Of a DNA stretch of 64,000 nucleotides, positions 18,773-27,678 are shown in pieces. A program made the translations under genes and the position numbers. Source of the DNA: Terrihalobacillus insolitus (GTDB lineage Bacteria; Bacillota; Bacilli; Bacillales; Amphibacillaceae); NCBI RefSeq assembly GCF_028416575.1, contig NZ_JAMQKB010000006.1, positions 114,632-178,631 on the forward strand. The letters are read 5' to 3'. Under the pieces are notes generated by a model. It worked only from the letters and a program-made list of their open reading frames with translations, made no database searches and had not been told where the DNA came from. The first letter of the stretch is position 1. Each line of letters opens with the position of its first letter.

Positions 18773-18842
18773 AACCACCGTATATTTTTACTAGGTAAAA
18801 TATCTACGGTGGTTAAGTCTTCAGCAGGATCGCTACCAAGTG
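18773..18842 (-). promoter_or_regulatory. Candidate attenuator/riboswitch leader A of the fdhF-like gene
   Basis: Reading the minus strand: the motif GTAGCGATCCTGCTG (18822-18836), a 7-nt spacer, then a long terminator hairpin AACCACCGTA...TACGGTGGTT (18773-18814) followed by U residues, and the ribosome binding site. GGTTTGG upstream of the motif could pair with CTTAACC, which would disrupt the terminator. The same arrangement precedes the OFA carrier gene. It does not match any riboswitch consensus I can recall (T-box, Moco, ZTP, THF, SAM). Confidence 0.6.
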
Positions 18843-18851
18843 CCAAACCTT

Positions 18852-19211
18852 TTATTTACAATACTTTTCTTCGATGTTTTCATCAAAAATAAAGATGGAC
18901 ATTCCGAAATCTCGATCAATATCAATGTCAACAAACAGATCCACATACTTGCATTCTAAAAATGCTTCCATTTCGATAGGAGGATTTTTTCGATACATTT
19001 CTTTCACCATTTCTGTTCTTGCAGCTCGAAGTACTTGCTTCCCATCCTCTGAATTTGAGATGAATTTTTCAACTGGTGATAGATTACCTTCCATCTCACA
19101 AATCGCCCAATTTTTGCAAAATGTAGTGGTGATTTTACTTGGACCTTTTCCCATATGTTTTTTTCTAAAAGAGCGAACAAGATTACTAAATTCCGCTTCG
19201 TACTTATTCAT
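18852..19211 (-). CDS. DUF2294 / MpsC-like protein
   Basis: 119 residues matching DUF2294, the family later named MpsC after the third gene of the staphylococcal MpsABC membrane-potential/bicarbonate system. Diagnostic pieces are FRKKHMGKGPSKITTTFCKNWAICEMEGNLSPVEKF and RTEMVKEMYRKNPPIEMEAFLECKYVDLFVDIDI. It is soluble, with no membrane helix. It sits directly upstream of the FdhF/YdeP-like gene in the same direction, separated by leader A, so it could be cotranscribed with readthrough control. The mechanism is unknown. The ATG follows TAGGAGGG. Confidence 0.8.
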   Translation of the reverse strand: MNKYEAEFSNLVRSFRKKHMGKGPSKITTTFCKNWAICEMEGNLSPVEKFISNSEDGKQVLRAARTEMVKEMYRKNPPIEMEAFLECKYVDLFVDIDIDRDFGMSIFIFDENIEEKYCK

Positions 19212-19230
19212 GGTGCCCTCCTACCTAAAA

Positions 19231-19396
19231 GTGCGTGTTCAAAAAGTCGCCGAATTAGAAGCAAGCAGGTCGAGGCGGCGTAGTTTTGAGGAGCGCAGTG
19301 TAGACATAACCTACATGAGCACAAGGATTGCTTCCCCGAATATACATCGCACGAAGGAAAAGCGGCTTATCATTTGGTGACTTTTGAACAACCTCT
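19231..19396 (+). repeat. Dispersed repeat copy 2 (166 bp)
   Basis: Begins GTGCGTGTTCAAAAAGTCGCC and ends GGTGACTTTTGAACAACCTCT, so its ends form imperfect inverted repeats of ~20 bp. The core (AGCAAGCAGGTCGAGGCGGC, GTAGTTTTGAG) is shared with copy 3 in inverse orientation. It fills the space between the DUF2294 gene and the OFA carrier gene. Confidence 0.8.
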
Positions 19397-19435
19397 AAAA
19401 CAATGTTTACATGCTTTTATTTTACCATATTATTA

Positions 19436-20728
19436 TTAGGAGGATGCAAAATTTTTGCTTGCTATAACACCGTTTTTCGCATTCGCTTCATTTTTATCCT
19501 GTAATTTTTTTATATCTTTACGAATAACCATAGAAATAATCAAAGCAATAACAAAGAGTCCTGCAAAGAATGTTAAGCTAGCCGCATAGCTTCCAGTTGT
19601 ATCCTTCATCCATGCTGCGAACATCGGACCTGCTAAACCCGCAGCAGCCCATGCTGTTAAAATATAACCGTGAATGGCACCAAGCTGCTTTGTACCAAAC
19701 AAATCCCCAATATATGCTGGAATGGACGAAAATCCGCCTCCATAGCAAGTATAAACAATTGCAAGCATTACTTGGAACAACAATACCTGTTCTGTATTTG
19801 GTAATACCGCAAATAACACAATTTGTAGAACAAAGAATGTCGTATACGTATTCGTTCTGCCAATATAGTCAGAAATAGAAGCCCAGCCGATTCTCCCAAG
19901 ACCATTAAAGATTCCTAATACACCGACTAATGCTGCAGCTTCAGTAACTGTAAGTCCGATACTTTCTACAGCAAGTGGTTTTGCTGCAGACAAAATGGCA
20001 ATTCCACATGTCACATTGATAAATAACATCAACCATAAATAATAGAACCTTGGTGTTTTAATCGCTTCGTTTGCTGTTAATTGAGATAAATCTTGTTTGA
20101 ATTTAGATTTACCAGATGCAACCTTTTCTTTAAATCCTTTTGGAGCCCAGTCAACAGGTGGTTTTTCTAAATATAATGATGAGGCTACCATTACAACAAA
20201 ATAGGCAATTCCTAAAATATAAAACGTGCTAGCCGTACCTACAGAATTAATTAAAGAATCCATAATTGGACTACTAATTGCTGCAGCAAAACCAAATCCC
20301 ATGATCGCTAATCCAGTTGCTAACCCTCGTCGATCAGGAAACCATTTCACTAGTGTAGAAACTGGGGCAATGTAACCGAGTCCGAGTCCGATACCTCCTA
20401 AAACACCATAGAATACATAAAGGAGAGGTAATGAACCCATATTTACCGCAAACCCGGATCCAAATATCCCTACACCAAAAAATGCAGCAGCGAGCAATCC
20501 TGATTTTCTCGGACCATATTTTTCTACAAAATGTCCAAGAAAGGCCGCTGATAACCCTAGAAATAAAATTGCTAAGCTAAATGTTAATTGTACTTGTTTT
20601 GCTGACCAACCAAATTGTTCCGTTAAAGGGGTTGTAAAATTACTCCAAGCATAGACGGAGCCTATAGAAATATGTATCCCTACAGCAGAAGCCGCAATAA
20701 GCCATCTGTTTTTTACTTTTTGCACCAT
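19436..20728 (-). CDS. OFA-family MFS transporter (oxalate/formate antiporter-like)
   Basis: About 430 residues, 12 membrane helices. Typical OFA features are GIHISIGSVYAWSNFTTPL in helix 1, GPRKSGL in the loop after helix 2, GIGLGLGYIAPVSTLVKWFPDRRGLATGLAIMGFG (MFS motif A-like) and NGLGRIGWASISDYIGR before helix 8. Members carry oxalate, formate or other small monocarboxylates. The open frame begins 26 codons earlier, inside the leader hairpin. The ATG at 20728 lies 8 nt after AAAGGATG and matches the family N-terminus, so it is chosen. Together with FdhD and FdhF it suggests formate uptake or efflux. Confidence 0.85.
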   Translation of the reverse strand: MVQKVKNRWLIAASAVGIHISIGSVYAWSNFTTPLTEQFGWSAKQVQLTFSLAILFLGLSAAFLGHFVEKYGPRKSGLLAAAFFGVGIFGSGFAVNMGSLPLLYVFYGVLGGIGLGLGYIAPVSTLVKWFPDRRGLATGLAIMGFGFAAAISSPIMDSLINSVGTASTFYILGIAYFVVMVASSLYLEKPPVDWAPKGFKEKVASGKSKFKQDLSQLTANEAIKTPRFYYLWLMLFINVTCGIAILSAAKPLAVESIGLTVTEAAALVGVLGIFNGLGRIGWASISDYIGRTNTYTTFFVLQIVLFAVLPNTEQVLLFQVMLAIVYTCYGGGFSSIPAYIGDLFGTKQLGAIHGYILTAWAAAGLAGPMFAAWMKDTTGSYAASLTFFAGLFVIALIISMVIRKDIKKLQDKNEANAKNGVIASKNFASS

Positions 20729-20760
20729 TGCCACATCCTTTTTATTTTTTGCATAATAAA

Positions 20761-20850
20761 AACCGTTGATCCTCCTAAAAGAATTTGGCTCGAGCATTCT
20801 TTTCAAGGAAGATTAACGGTTAGTAAACAGCAGGATTCGCTACTATCGGC
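20761..20850 (-). promoter_or_regulatory. Candidate attenuator/riboswitch leader B of the OFA carrier gene
   Basis: Reading the minus strand: GTAGCGAATCCTGCTG (20828-20843), a 6-nt spacer, then a hairpin opening AACCGTT and closing AACGGTT (20761-20821) with an inner stem of AAAAGAAT / ATTCTTTT, followed by UUUU, 33 nt before the start codon. Motif, spacing and position duplicate those of leader A. Upstream GTTGG can pair with CTAAC at the terminator foot. Confidence 0.6.
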
Positions 20851-20960
20851 CCAACAGTAAATCGATTTTATAAGTTCAAGTAACAAATTTAACCGACAAT
20901 AGGAGCGCTATCTCGCGTCAAGAAATGTTACATTTTGATGAACTATTTCAAAAGATACCA

Positions 20961-20974
20961 CGAAAGCGCTTTAT
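20961..20974. promoter_or_regulatory. Possible CcpA cre site
   Basis: CGAAAGCGCTTTAT matches 11 of 14 positions of the cre-like sequence TGAAAGCGCTTTCA, with the palindromic core intact. It lies between the divergent OFA carrier and fdhD genes and could connect the formate module to carbon catabolite control. Weak evidence. Confidence 0.35.
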
Positions 20975-21093
20975 ATAGCAATAGTTTTTTTAAAAATTAT
21001 CGAAATAAAATAGAGGAATCTGTCACTTGTCTTATTAAACAGTTTATGTTTATATGATTACAAAATAACTATCAATTTTAATAGGGTGATAAC

Positions 21094-21903
21094 ATGGTAC
21101 AAAATATAAGCCAAACACGACCTATCGTAAAATATCAAAATGGGAAATTACAGGAAGAGGATGATGAAATCGTAACAGAATTTCCAATTACCATTCACAT
21201 TAATGGGGAGGAGTTTGCAACAATGGTTTGCACCCCAACTCATCTAGAAGAACTCGTTATTGGTTTCTTGGCTTCTGAGGGTGTCATACTTTTTAAAGAT
21301 GACATTGCAGATCTCAAAATTGATGAAAGCCAAGGATTTGCATACGTCACATTAAAGTCAAAAATCCAACTGAACCAACAACAATATTCCAAGCGTTTTA
21401 TTGGCTCCTGCTGTGGCAAAAGTAGACAGTTCTATTTTCAAAATGATGTTCGAACTTCAAAAACATCCATGACCAAAACGGTGATTAAAGCCGATGAATG
21501 CATTAACCTCATGAACACAATGCAGAAAAACAGTCTCGTGTTTAAGAATACAGGGGGCGTACACAATGCCGCACTGTGTAATCCATCTGACATTATAGTC
21601 GACCGAACAGATATTGGAAGGCATAACGCACTTGATAAATTGTATGGGCATAGTATTTTAAACAAAATACCTGTACGAGATAAAATTATTGTTTTCAGTG
21701 GTAGAATTTCATCAGAAGTACTCACAAAAGCAGCAAAAATTGGCGTGGGAATTGTCCTTTCAAAATCAGCACCAACAGACCTTGCTATCCAACTTGCAGA
21801 AGATTTAAACATCACTACTGTCGGTTTCATTCGTGGACAGTCATTTAACGTATATTCGCATGCGGAGAGAATATCGTCTATAGATGAAGCACAAATGAGC
21901 TGA
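21094..21903 (+). CDS. fdhD: Formate dehydrogenase accessory sulfurtransferase FdhD
   Basis: 269 residues with all FdhD landmarks: TEFPITIHINGEEFATMVCTPTHLEELVIGFLASEGVI near the N-terminus, FIGSCCGKSR with the conserved Cys pair, FKNTGGVHNAALC, DRTDIGRHNALDKLYG, FSGRISSEVLTKAAKIGVGIVLSKSAPTDLA. FdhD passes sulfur from a cysteine desulfurase to the molybdenum cofactor of formate dehydrogenase, so it is expected to activate the FdhF-like enzyme encoded 2.4 kb away on the other strand. The ATG follows ATAGGGTG. Confidence 0.95.
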   Translation: MVQNISQTRPIVKYQNGKLQEEDDEIVTEFPITIHINGEEFATMVCTPTHLEELVIGFLASEGVILFKDDIADLKIDESQGFAYVTLKSKIQLNQQQYSKRFIGSCCGKSRQFYFQNDVRTSKTSMTKTVIKADECINLMNTMQKNSLVFKNTGGVHNAALCNPSDIIVDRTDIGRHNALDKLYGHSILNKIPVRDKIIVFSGRISSEVLTKAAKIGVGIVLSKSAPTDLAIQLAEDLNITTVGFIRGQSFNVYSHAERISSIDEAQMS

Positions 21904-21924
21904 TGTTGGAAGCAAATCACTATT

Positions 21925-22143
21925 AGAGGTTGTTCAAAAAGTCACCAAATGATAAGCTGCGCATCTCGGGCCCACACGATGTGGGTCATGCAGGCGTTGC
22001 CACAGGACGTGGCGGTCTTAGCCTGTATTCCTTAAATGGCTTGTTTTTCCGTTACTCACGTATTAATAGCATACGTTCCGTTACTCAAAACTACGCCGCC
22101 TCGACCTGCTTGCTTCTGATTCGGCGACTTTTTGAACACGCAC
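21925..22143 (-). repeat. Dispersed repeat copy 3 (219 bp, inverted)
   Basis: Begins AGAGGTTGTTCAAAAAGTCACC and ends GGCGACTTTTTGAACACGCAC, the reverse of copy 2. The core holds two extra hairpins, CCCAC-acgat-GTGGG and GCCAC-aggac-GTGGC. A solitary repeat end (AGAGGTTGTTCAAAAAGCG) follows at 22151-22169. It fills the gap between fdhD and the FtsZ-like gene. Confidence 0.85.
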
Positions 22144-22266
22144 TATTATTAGAGGTTGTTCAAAAAGCGTATTCAACAAAACTAGTCATTTTTCTCAACA
22201 CGTTCTGACAAGTTTTATGTGGTTCTTTGTATATAATGGTGAAAAAGTGAGTTGGGAGAAGGCAAT

Positions 22267-23112
22267 ATGGAGACATCTGTTAGTATTTATCAAATGAATA
22301 GTGAACGTTCTGAAACAGAAAAAGCCATTGAAGAAAAGCTAGAACCAAATGACTTGTGTTTTTATCGCTTTATCGGAGGCAACTCAAGTGAAACGGATGC
22401 GCTTACCAACCAGTTATGTGCATTAAAAGAGAAAAAGGTATTATTAATTGGAGTCTTTCGCTTTCCATTTCGGTTCGAAGGCAAAAAAAGATTTCGGACT
22501 GCAATCACCCAATATTTTCGGATGAAAGAGCTCTGTGACTCCATTATTTATTTTAACAGTGACGGATTGTTGGAAACCATCGATACTAGCACTACGATTC
22601 GTGATGCCAACACTACTTTTAATGCGATCGAGGAGCACACGATTGACACGTTGAAAGAAATGATTGAAATGACAGGTGAGATGAATATTGATTTTCAAGA
22701 TATAGAGAGTTTCATCGCAAACAATAGGGGCCCTTTATTTTTACATACTGTTGAAGAGGAATCGTTTGACGAGCCGTTAAAATATCTAATCTCGACGCCT
22801 TATTTACCTAAAGACTTCACAGACGGAAAACAATTAATCATTAACATTGGATATACTCGAGATGTCGATATGGAGGCATTCCGCCAAATCAATTTGCGTC
22901 TTCACGATCTTTTTTCAAAAGCAGACCTGTTCAAACTCGGCTCTTATTTTATCGATGAACCCGGGCAAAGCTTTAAAATTACACTTCTTGTAAATGGTAT
23001 TGACGATCCAATAGAAACCCCAGGTGATTATAAAAAAGTCCCGAAATATAGAGGGGTATTGCATAAATGGAAAATTTTAATCGATAAAGCGAAGGAAAAA
23101 ACGCCGATATGA
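22267..23112 (+). CDS. Degenerate FtsZ/tubulin-like protein lacking the N-terminal GTPase half
   Basis: 281 residues from the ATG at 22267 (GGGAGAAGG upstream; a TTG five codons earlier is possible). From residue ~58 it aligns by eye with FtsZ: VLLIGVFRFPFRFEGKKR corresponds to TVGVVTRPFxFEGRKR, then DGLLETID and GEMNIDFQDIESF, which keeps the T7-loop N-x-D-F-x-D. An FtsZ-like C-terminal domain follows. The first ~100 residues of FtsZ are missing and the tubulin signature GGGTGTG appears reduced to GGNSSET, so it is unlikely to bind GTP in the normal way. It is not the division FtsZ. It could regulate FtsZ or do something unrelated near fdhD. Confidence 0.7.
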   Translation: METSVSIYQMNSERSETEKAIEEKLEPNDLCFYRFIGGNSSETDALTNQLCALKEKKVLLIGVFRFPFRFEGKKRFRTAITQYFRMKELCDSIIYFNSDGLLETIDTSTTIRDANTTFNAIEEHTIDTLKEMIEMTGEMNIDFQDIESFIANNRGPLFLHTVEEESFDEPLKYLISTPYLPKDFTDGKQLIINIGYTRDVDMEAFRQINLRLHDLFSKADLFKLGSYFIDEPGQSFKITLLVNGIDDPIETPGDYKKVPKYRGVLHKWKILIDKAKEKTPI

Positions 23113-23215
23113 TTCTGTGAGCTTAGACATTGCCTGGAAATATTATTTCACAGATGCGATACAAAGCCGTAGTCCCAAAGGATGATCTAAATGACAAGTC
23201 GGCATCATCATACAG

Positions 23216-23812
23216 TTATTTGACATCAATGAGCTCCTGAAACATTTTTTCCAAATTATCAGGGGATGTGATGCCGATCATTTTATTTTTTACCCTTCCA
23301 CTTCTGTCAATGAAATAAGAGGTCGGAATTGAAATGGCCTGATACATTTTCCCTACTTCCCCTTCTTCATCTAATAACACAGGGAATTCGATACCGTATT
23401 CATTTACAAATTGTTGAGCACCCTCAACAGAATCAGCAGTCGTCAGATTGACTGCATAAATTTCCATTTCATCTCGATATTTTTCATATAATCGAACTAA
23501 ATCTGGTGCTTCCGCTTTACAAGGTGGACACCATGAAGCCCATAAGTTAATAAGGACAGGCTTGTCTCCCTTTAAATCAGAAAGTTTATAAGTCGGTTCT
23601 CCGTCCAATCCGTTTAGAGTAAAGTCAGGTGCCTGTGCTCCTATAATAGGCCCGCTCCGATTAGTATCCTCATTTTGTCCAGTTGCTGGTTTTATTTCAT
23701 TATTATTATTATTTCCTGACCCCGATAAACCAATCATTTGCTGGATACCGATAACCACCATAAACAGCCCTAAGACTAGCAGCAATATCCAATTCCATTT
23801 CTTTATCTTCAT
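23216..23812 (-). CDS. TlpA/ResA-like membrane-anchored thioredoxin
   Basis: 198 residues. A short basic N-terminus and a hydrophobic helix (about 8-28) anchor it, followed by an Asn-rich linker and a redoxin domain starting APDFTLNGLDGEP (~61). The active site is WASWCPPCKAE, with redox Cys 95 and 98, and the cis-Pro loop is SIPTSYFID. Such proteins act outside the membrane, reducing apocytochrome c or other disulfides, but no cytochrome c maturation genes flank it. The ATG follows AAAGGAGACG. Confidence 0.88.
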   Translation of the reverse strand: MKIKKWNWILLLVLGLFMVVIGIQQMIGLSGSGNNNNNEIKPATGQNEDTNRSGPIIGAQAPDFTLNGLDGEPTYKLSDLKGDKPVLINLWASWCPPCKAEAPDLVRLYEKYRDEMEIYAVNLTTADSVEGAQQFVNEYGIEFPVLLDEEGEVGKMYQAISIPTSYFIDRSGRVKNKMIGITSPDNLEKMFQELIDVK

Positions 23813-24490
23813 GTTAAGCGTCTCCTTTATAAGCTAAAACCCAGTGAACCAACCCTATCGTTTCAACTTTATGTAACACATATTTTTCTAATTATTTTAC
23901 CAGAAACGGAGTGAAGACAGCACACCAAACAGATTCCTCTTTTCATGGGGCACTTCTCACTAGTTTAATAGCGTGATTCTCTTGTTTCTAGATTGAGTTG
24001 TTTTGGATTAACATTGATGTATCTCAAATATCTAAAGAGATTCACCTCCCCTTTTTAATGCCTCTTCTCCATATTCTTTTATCATACCCCACAAATGTTA
24101 AAATTTTGTGTGTTTTTGAATATGATATTACATTTATTCAGTTACTGTTTTGATCTGATTAAGCACTTTTTTGCATTCTTTGAGACGGTTTGAAGGTGAT
24201 GCATCTTATGAATATACATTAATGGGAGCGTGTTTTAGTCATTCGGTGTAGGGTAAATAACTGTCAATGAGAAGAAATGCCGTATTAGTATTTTTTAAGG
24301 CCAAGCTGTTAAGTGTGACAGCTTGGCCTTAATCTTAAAATAAATTATGTCCATTAAACTACATTTATTTATAACACCTAACAGAAGCAACTTCCATAGC
24401 GGTAACTTCTGCGTTTTATTATAGCCCTCAAATGCAATGACAAATACCCGAATAATGACTATTATTCGGGTACCTTTCACTATTTTATTG
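23813..24490. other. Intergenic region with two hairpins
   Basis: No gene recognised in this ~680 bp. It contains a 13-bp perfect inverted repeat AAGGCCAAGCTGT / ACAGCTTGGCCTT at 24297-24330, lacking a U-tract on either strand. It also holds TACCCGAATAAT / ATTATTCGGGTA at 24440-24472, which could terminate the small minus-strand gene just upstream. Confidence 0.5.
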
Positions 24491-24607
24491 CTATCTTGTT
24501 TTTCCTCGCCCACCAGATTTCCCCTTGCCCCTTCTTTGCTCATCTGGTACTTTGCCTCTATTATTCCCATTACCTTTCCCTTTTTTATCGTGGCCTTCTG
24601 TAGCCAT
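24491..24607 (-). CDS. Small basic Gly/Lys-rich protein (38 residues)
   Basis: A 38-residue peptide starting MATEGHDKKGKGNGNN and ending with GKSGGRGKTR, almost entirely Gly, Lys, Arg and Asn. The ATG at 24607 lies 6 nt after TTGGAGGG, a near-perfect ribosome binding site that argues for a real gene over the longer upstream open frame. A hairpin follows. Composition suggests an unstructured, nucleic-acid-binding or spore-type peptide, but no family is recognised. Confidence 0.55.
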   Translation of the reverse strand: MATEGHDKKGKGNGNNRGKVPDEQRRGKGKSGGRGKTR

Positions 24608-24920
24608 ATAAATCCCTCCAATTAAACTCTTTTTTAAATTTTTAAGGATAGTTGCTCGTTTTACCCCGTGCAAATATGTCCTTATTATCATCACCTAAAA
24701 CGTACGGAACTATTCAGAGGGAATTACCGATAATTTTATACTTACTCAAAATGCAAAAAAAGAACCTTCAATCCAAATTTAGATCAAAGGTTCTACATTT
24801 TAATTCAATGATATTGATTACTCAATTCTCTATTTTATCTCTTTTTTTCACTCAGTGCCTTTTCACTCTTTTCACCACAGAAACAATTGTACATTGATAA
24901 AATACTCTAAATCCAAAGAA
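24608..24920. other. Intergenic region with one weak hairpin
   Basis: About 310 bp without a gene between the small basic ORF and the mqo stop codon. AGAACCTT / AAGGTTCT near 24760-24795 can form a stem-loop, perhaps the mqo terminator, though it is 120 bp beyond the stop codon. Confidence 0.4.
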
Positions 24921-26423
24921 TTAGCTATAAACCGATTCCTTTTCACTTAGATCAAGCGACTGAGCTGTTGACGTATGAATTTTTTTGAAAAGGTCTGGGT
25001 TTTTCGCTAGTGATACACCATAAGAAGGAATCATTTCTTTTATCTTCGTTTCCCACTCTTTCATATGCTGTGGGAAGCATTTTTCTAATACCTCGAGCAT
25101 CACGTGAACGGCAGTAGAAGCGCCCGGAGAAGCGCCGAGCAGTGCAGCTATCGAGCCATCATCGTCACTAACAACTTCCGTACCAAATTGAAGTGTTCCT
25201 TTACCGCCAGCCTCAGTATCTTTGATAATTTGCACACGTTGACCCGCTACCACGATATCCCAATCCTCGCTTTTGGCGTTTGGGATAAACTCTCGTAAAG
25301 TTTCCATGCGTTGTTCTTTCTTTAACATAACTTGCTTCATCAGGTATTTAGTCAATGAAGCATTTTTTACACCTGCGGCCAACAAAGTTACGAAATTGTC
25401 CATTTTTACAGACCTTAGCAAATCAAACATTGAACCCGTTTTTAAGAACTTTGGTGAGAAGCCAGCAAACGGCCCAAAGAGCAATGATTCTTTATTGTCG
25501 ATAAACCTTGTATCGAGATGCGGTACAGACATTGGAGGAGCACCAACAGGAGCTTTGCCGTATACTTTTGCATGATGCCGCGCCACAACGTCTGGATTGT
25601 TACACACCATAAATAATCCACTTACTGGAAATCCTCCAACACCTTTTCCTTCAGGTACACCGGATTTTTGTAGCAAATGCAGGCTTCCTCCGCCGCCACC
25701 AATAAAGACGAATTTAGCCGTATGAAGGTCGACAGTACCGCTATCGACATTCCTTACTTTCAATTCCCACGATCCGTCGCTAGTACATTTGATATCCTCA
25801 ACACTATGCTTGTAGTTTATCTCGACGTTTTTACTTTTCAAGTGATCAAACAACTTACGTGTCAATGCTCCAAAGTTGACATCCGTTCCAGAGTCAATTT
25901 TTGTTGCTGCTACTGGTTCATTCGATGTGCGACCTTCCATGATAAGTGGAGTCAAATCCTTCATTTTTTCATGGTCATCGAAATATTCCATCCCTTGAAA
26001 CAGGGGATTGTTTGACAGCGCTTCGAAACGCTTTTTTAAAAACGTGACGTTTTGTTCCCCTTGTACAAAACTCATATGAGGTAATGGCACGATAAAGTCC
26101 CGCGGATTACGAATCCGATTGCTGTTTACAAGATAGGACCAAAACTGTCTTGAAAGCTGAAACTGTTCATTAATTTTTATAGCTTTGCTGATATCTATAG
26201 ATCCATCAGACTTTTCAGATGTATAGTTAAGCTCGCACAATGCAGCATGACCCGTACCCGCATTATTCCATTCGTTAGAGCTTTCCTCTCCTGCATTATC
26301 GAGCCTTTCAAACACTGTAATGTCCCAGTCCGGCACTAATTCTTTTAGCAGTGACCCCAATGTTGCACTCATGATTCCAGCACCAATTAATATAACGTCT
26401 GTCTTATTCTGTGTGTTGGTCAT
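24921..26423 (-). CDS. mqo: Malate:quinone oxidoreductase
   Basis: 500 residues, the usual Mqo length. It has the FAD-binding Rossmann motif [17 protein letters not shown] at the N-terminus, family blocks [52 protein letters not shown] and [28 protein letters not shown]. It oxidises malate to oxaloacetate at the membrane and passes electrons to quinone, bypassing NAD-dependent malate dehydrogenase. The open frame begins 14 codons earlier, but the ATG at 26423 sits 5 nt after AAGGAAGG and gives the standard N-terminus. Single gene. Confidence 0.95.
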   Translation of the reverse strand: MTNTQNKTDVILIGAGIMSATLGSLLKELVPDWDITVFERLDNAGEESSNEWNNAGTGHAALCELNYTSEKSDGSIDISKAIKINEQFQLSRQFWSYLVNSNRIRNPRDFIVPLPHMSFVQGEQNVTFLKKRFEALSNNPLFQGMEYFDDHEKMKDLTPLIMEGRTSNEPVAATKIDSGTDVNFGALTRKLFDHLKSKNVEINYKHSVEDIKCTSDGSWELKVRNVDSGTVDLHTAKFVFIGGGGGSLHLLQKSGVPEGKGVGGFPVSGLFMVCNNPDVVARHHAKVYGKAPVGAPPMSVPHLDTRFIDNKESLLFGPFAGFSPKFLKTGSMFDLLRSVKMDNFVTLLAAGVKNASLTKYLMKQVMLKKEQRMETLREFIPNAKSEDWDIVVAGQRVQIIKDTEAGGKGTLQFGTEVVSDDDGSIAALLGASPGASTAVHVMLEVLEKCFPQHMKEWETKIKEMIPSYGVSLAKNPDLFKKIHTSTAQSLDLSEKESVYS

Positions 26424-26860
26424 TATAACCTTCCTTATCCCAATATTAACAAAAAGAATAGGCACTCCTGCATAGGTATCATAAAATCAAGGCGCCATCT
26501 AGTAACACAACTTTTCCATTCCTATATAAGTCTACCATAATCTTTTATAATTATTTACAATTATCTATAGAATGTATCTGCTATTATATGAATAATTATA
26601 AACTGTTTAAATTTGGAAAAAAGTGAGAAATCCTTCCATAGGTGTTTAGGGACACAACCTTAACTGGTTCTTGTAAGGGTTGAAGGCTTTGGGTTGTCGT
26701 TATTTGTGGTACGGTTTACTATAGCTTGATTTTTTACGAAATCGGTGTCAGACACTACAAAAACACAAATGTCTTTCTAACGTGCCAGACACCAGTTACT
26801 TGGATTAACTAATAAAGAAGAGAAATAATCCTCTCCCACCTTTTTTTAATGTACATTTAT
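26424..26860. other. Intergenic region with short GGTGTC repeats
   Basis: No gene recognised. Near 26745-26795 the sequence GGTGTCAGACAC and, 40 bp on, GTGCCAGACACC form an inverted pair. This is a type of short dispersed element common in Bacillaceae intergenic DNA. Confidence 0.4.
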
Positions 26861-26970
26861 TTAATAGTATATTTGGCTCCTCGTCCGTGCCCTACTATTT
26901 TGACACCTTCTGATGCCATTTCTTTTATGACTAGTGATTTCAAAAACTGCCTGTTCAGATGCCAAGAGTG
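26861..26970 (-). pseudogene. C-terminal remnant of a winged-helix protein
   Basis: A 36-codon open stretch ending in a stop at 26861 encodes ...FLKSLVIKEMASEGVKIVGHGRGAKYTIK. This is the kind of winged-helix wing (G-x-GRG-x-x-Y) that ends RecG-like/AlbA_2 or Fic-type proteins. No start or upstream domain is present, so it is a fossil. Confidence 0.4.
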
Positions 26971-27000
26971 TAACAAATGGCATTTATTAAAGGCAAAAAT

Positions 27001-27038
27001 AAAAAACCAAATGCTTTATTAAGTCATTTGGTTTTTTA
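27001..27038 (-). terminator. Bidirectional terminator downstream of the PepSY gene
   Basis: AAAAAACCAAATG and CATTTGGTTTTTTA flank an 11-nt loop, giving a good U-tract on both strands. It serves the minus-strand PepSY gene, 60 nt past its stop. Confidence 0.8.
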
Positions 27039-27098
27039 TCTTACCGTTTGCTTACTGAACTCTTGTACTCGTTTTTTTATGATGTTGTCTATATATTA

Positions 27099-27575
27099 TT
27101 AATTTTCATCGTTACTTTCACTTTCCTGCTGTTCATCATCCTGGTCTCCGTCTTCGTATTCGACGTTTTCATCGTCACCATTTTCTTCATCTTCATCATC
27201 ATCATTTTCAACTTTTAAAAATTCTCCAGAAGTCGCATCCACTTTCACTTCCTGTTTTCCATCTTTTGTTTCGATCGTAATCTCATACACGATTGTTCCA
27301 TTTTCATCTCCAAGTTCAGTGTCAAGAACTGTTCCATCCACTTCATTTAAAGCCGCTTTCTCTGCATCCTGCGAAGGTACTTTTACTTCCTTCTTTAACT
27401 CAGCTTGTTCACTCGCTTCGTTTTCCTTTTCCTTTTCTGTCTCTGACTTTTCAACGGTAGCAGAAGTGTTGCTGGCTGCTGAAACACTATCCGTAGGAAT
27501 ATTTGCACCAAACACAAATCCCCCTGATAAAATAGAAAGAGTTAAACCGCCTGCAATTAATGTTTTCTTTTTCAT
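27099..27575 (-). CDS. Secreted acidic PepSY-domain protein
   Basis: 158 residues. An N-terminal signal sequence (KKKTLIAGGLTLSILSGGFVFGANIPTDSVSAA) is followed by a charged linker and a single PepSY domain of ~60 residues: KAALNEVDGTVLDTELGDENGTIVYEITIETKDGKQEVKVDATSG. It ends in an extremely acidic tail (runs of D/E). PepSY proteins are extracytoplasmic and often inhibit peptidases or sense envelope conditions. It is divergently transcribed from a two-component system and shares its 210-bp control region, so it is probably the regulator's target. The ATG follows AAGGAGGAAA. Confidence 0.85.
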   Translation of the reverse strand: MKKKTLIAGGLTLSILSGGFVFGANIPTDSVSAASNTSATVEKSETEKEKENEASEQAELKKEVKVPSQDAEKAALNEVDGTVLDTELGDENGTIVYEITIETKDGKQEVKVDATSGEFLKVENDDDEDEENGDDENVEYEDGDQDDEQQESESNDEN

Positions 27576-27678
27576 TCAAATTTCCTCCTTAATTTTTATT
27601 ATCAGCTCCTGCTGACTAATTTAATCCTATCAATTAAAGATGAGAAAATAAGGTAAGTATAATGAAAGTTTGTTAAGA

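Noticed and set aside
21438..21920. 160-codon minus-strand ORF opposite fdhD
   Set aside because: Antisense shadow; fdhD is unambiguous on the plus strand.
24297..24330. 13-bp perfect inverted repeat as a terminator
   Set aside because: No U-tract on either strand and no gene end next to it; recorded only as a hairpin.
24295..24621. 108-codon minus-strand ORF
   Set aside because: Overlaps the 38-residue ORF in another frame, which has a far better ribosome binding site; runs through two hairpins and has no family resemblance.
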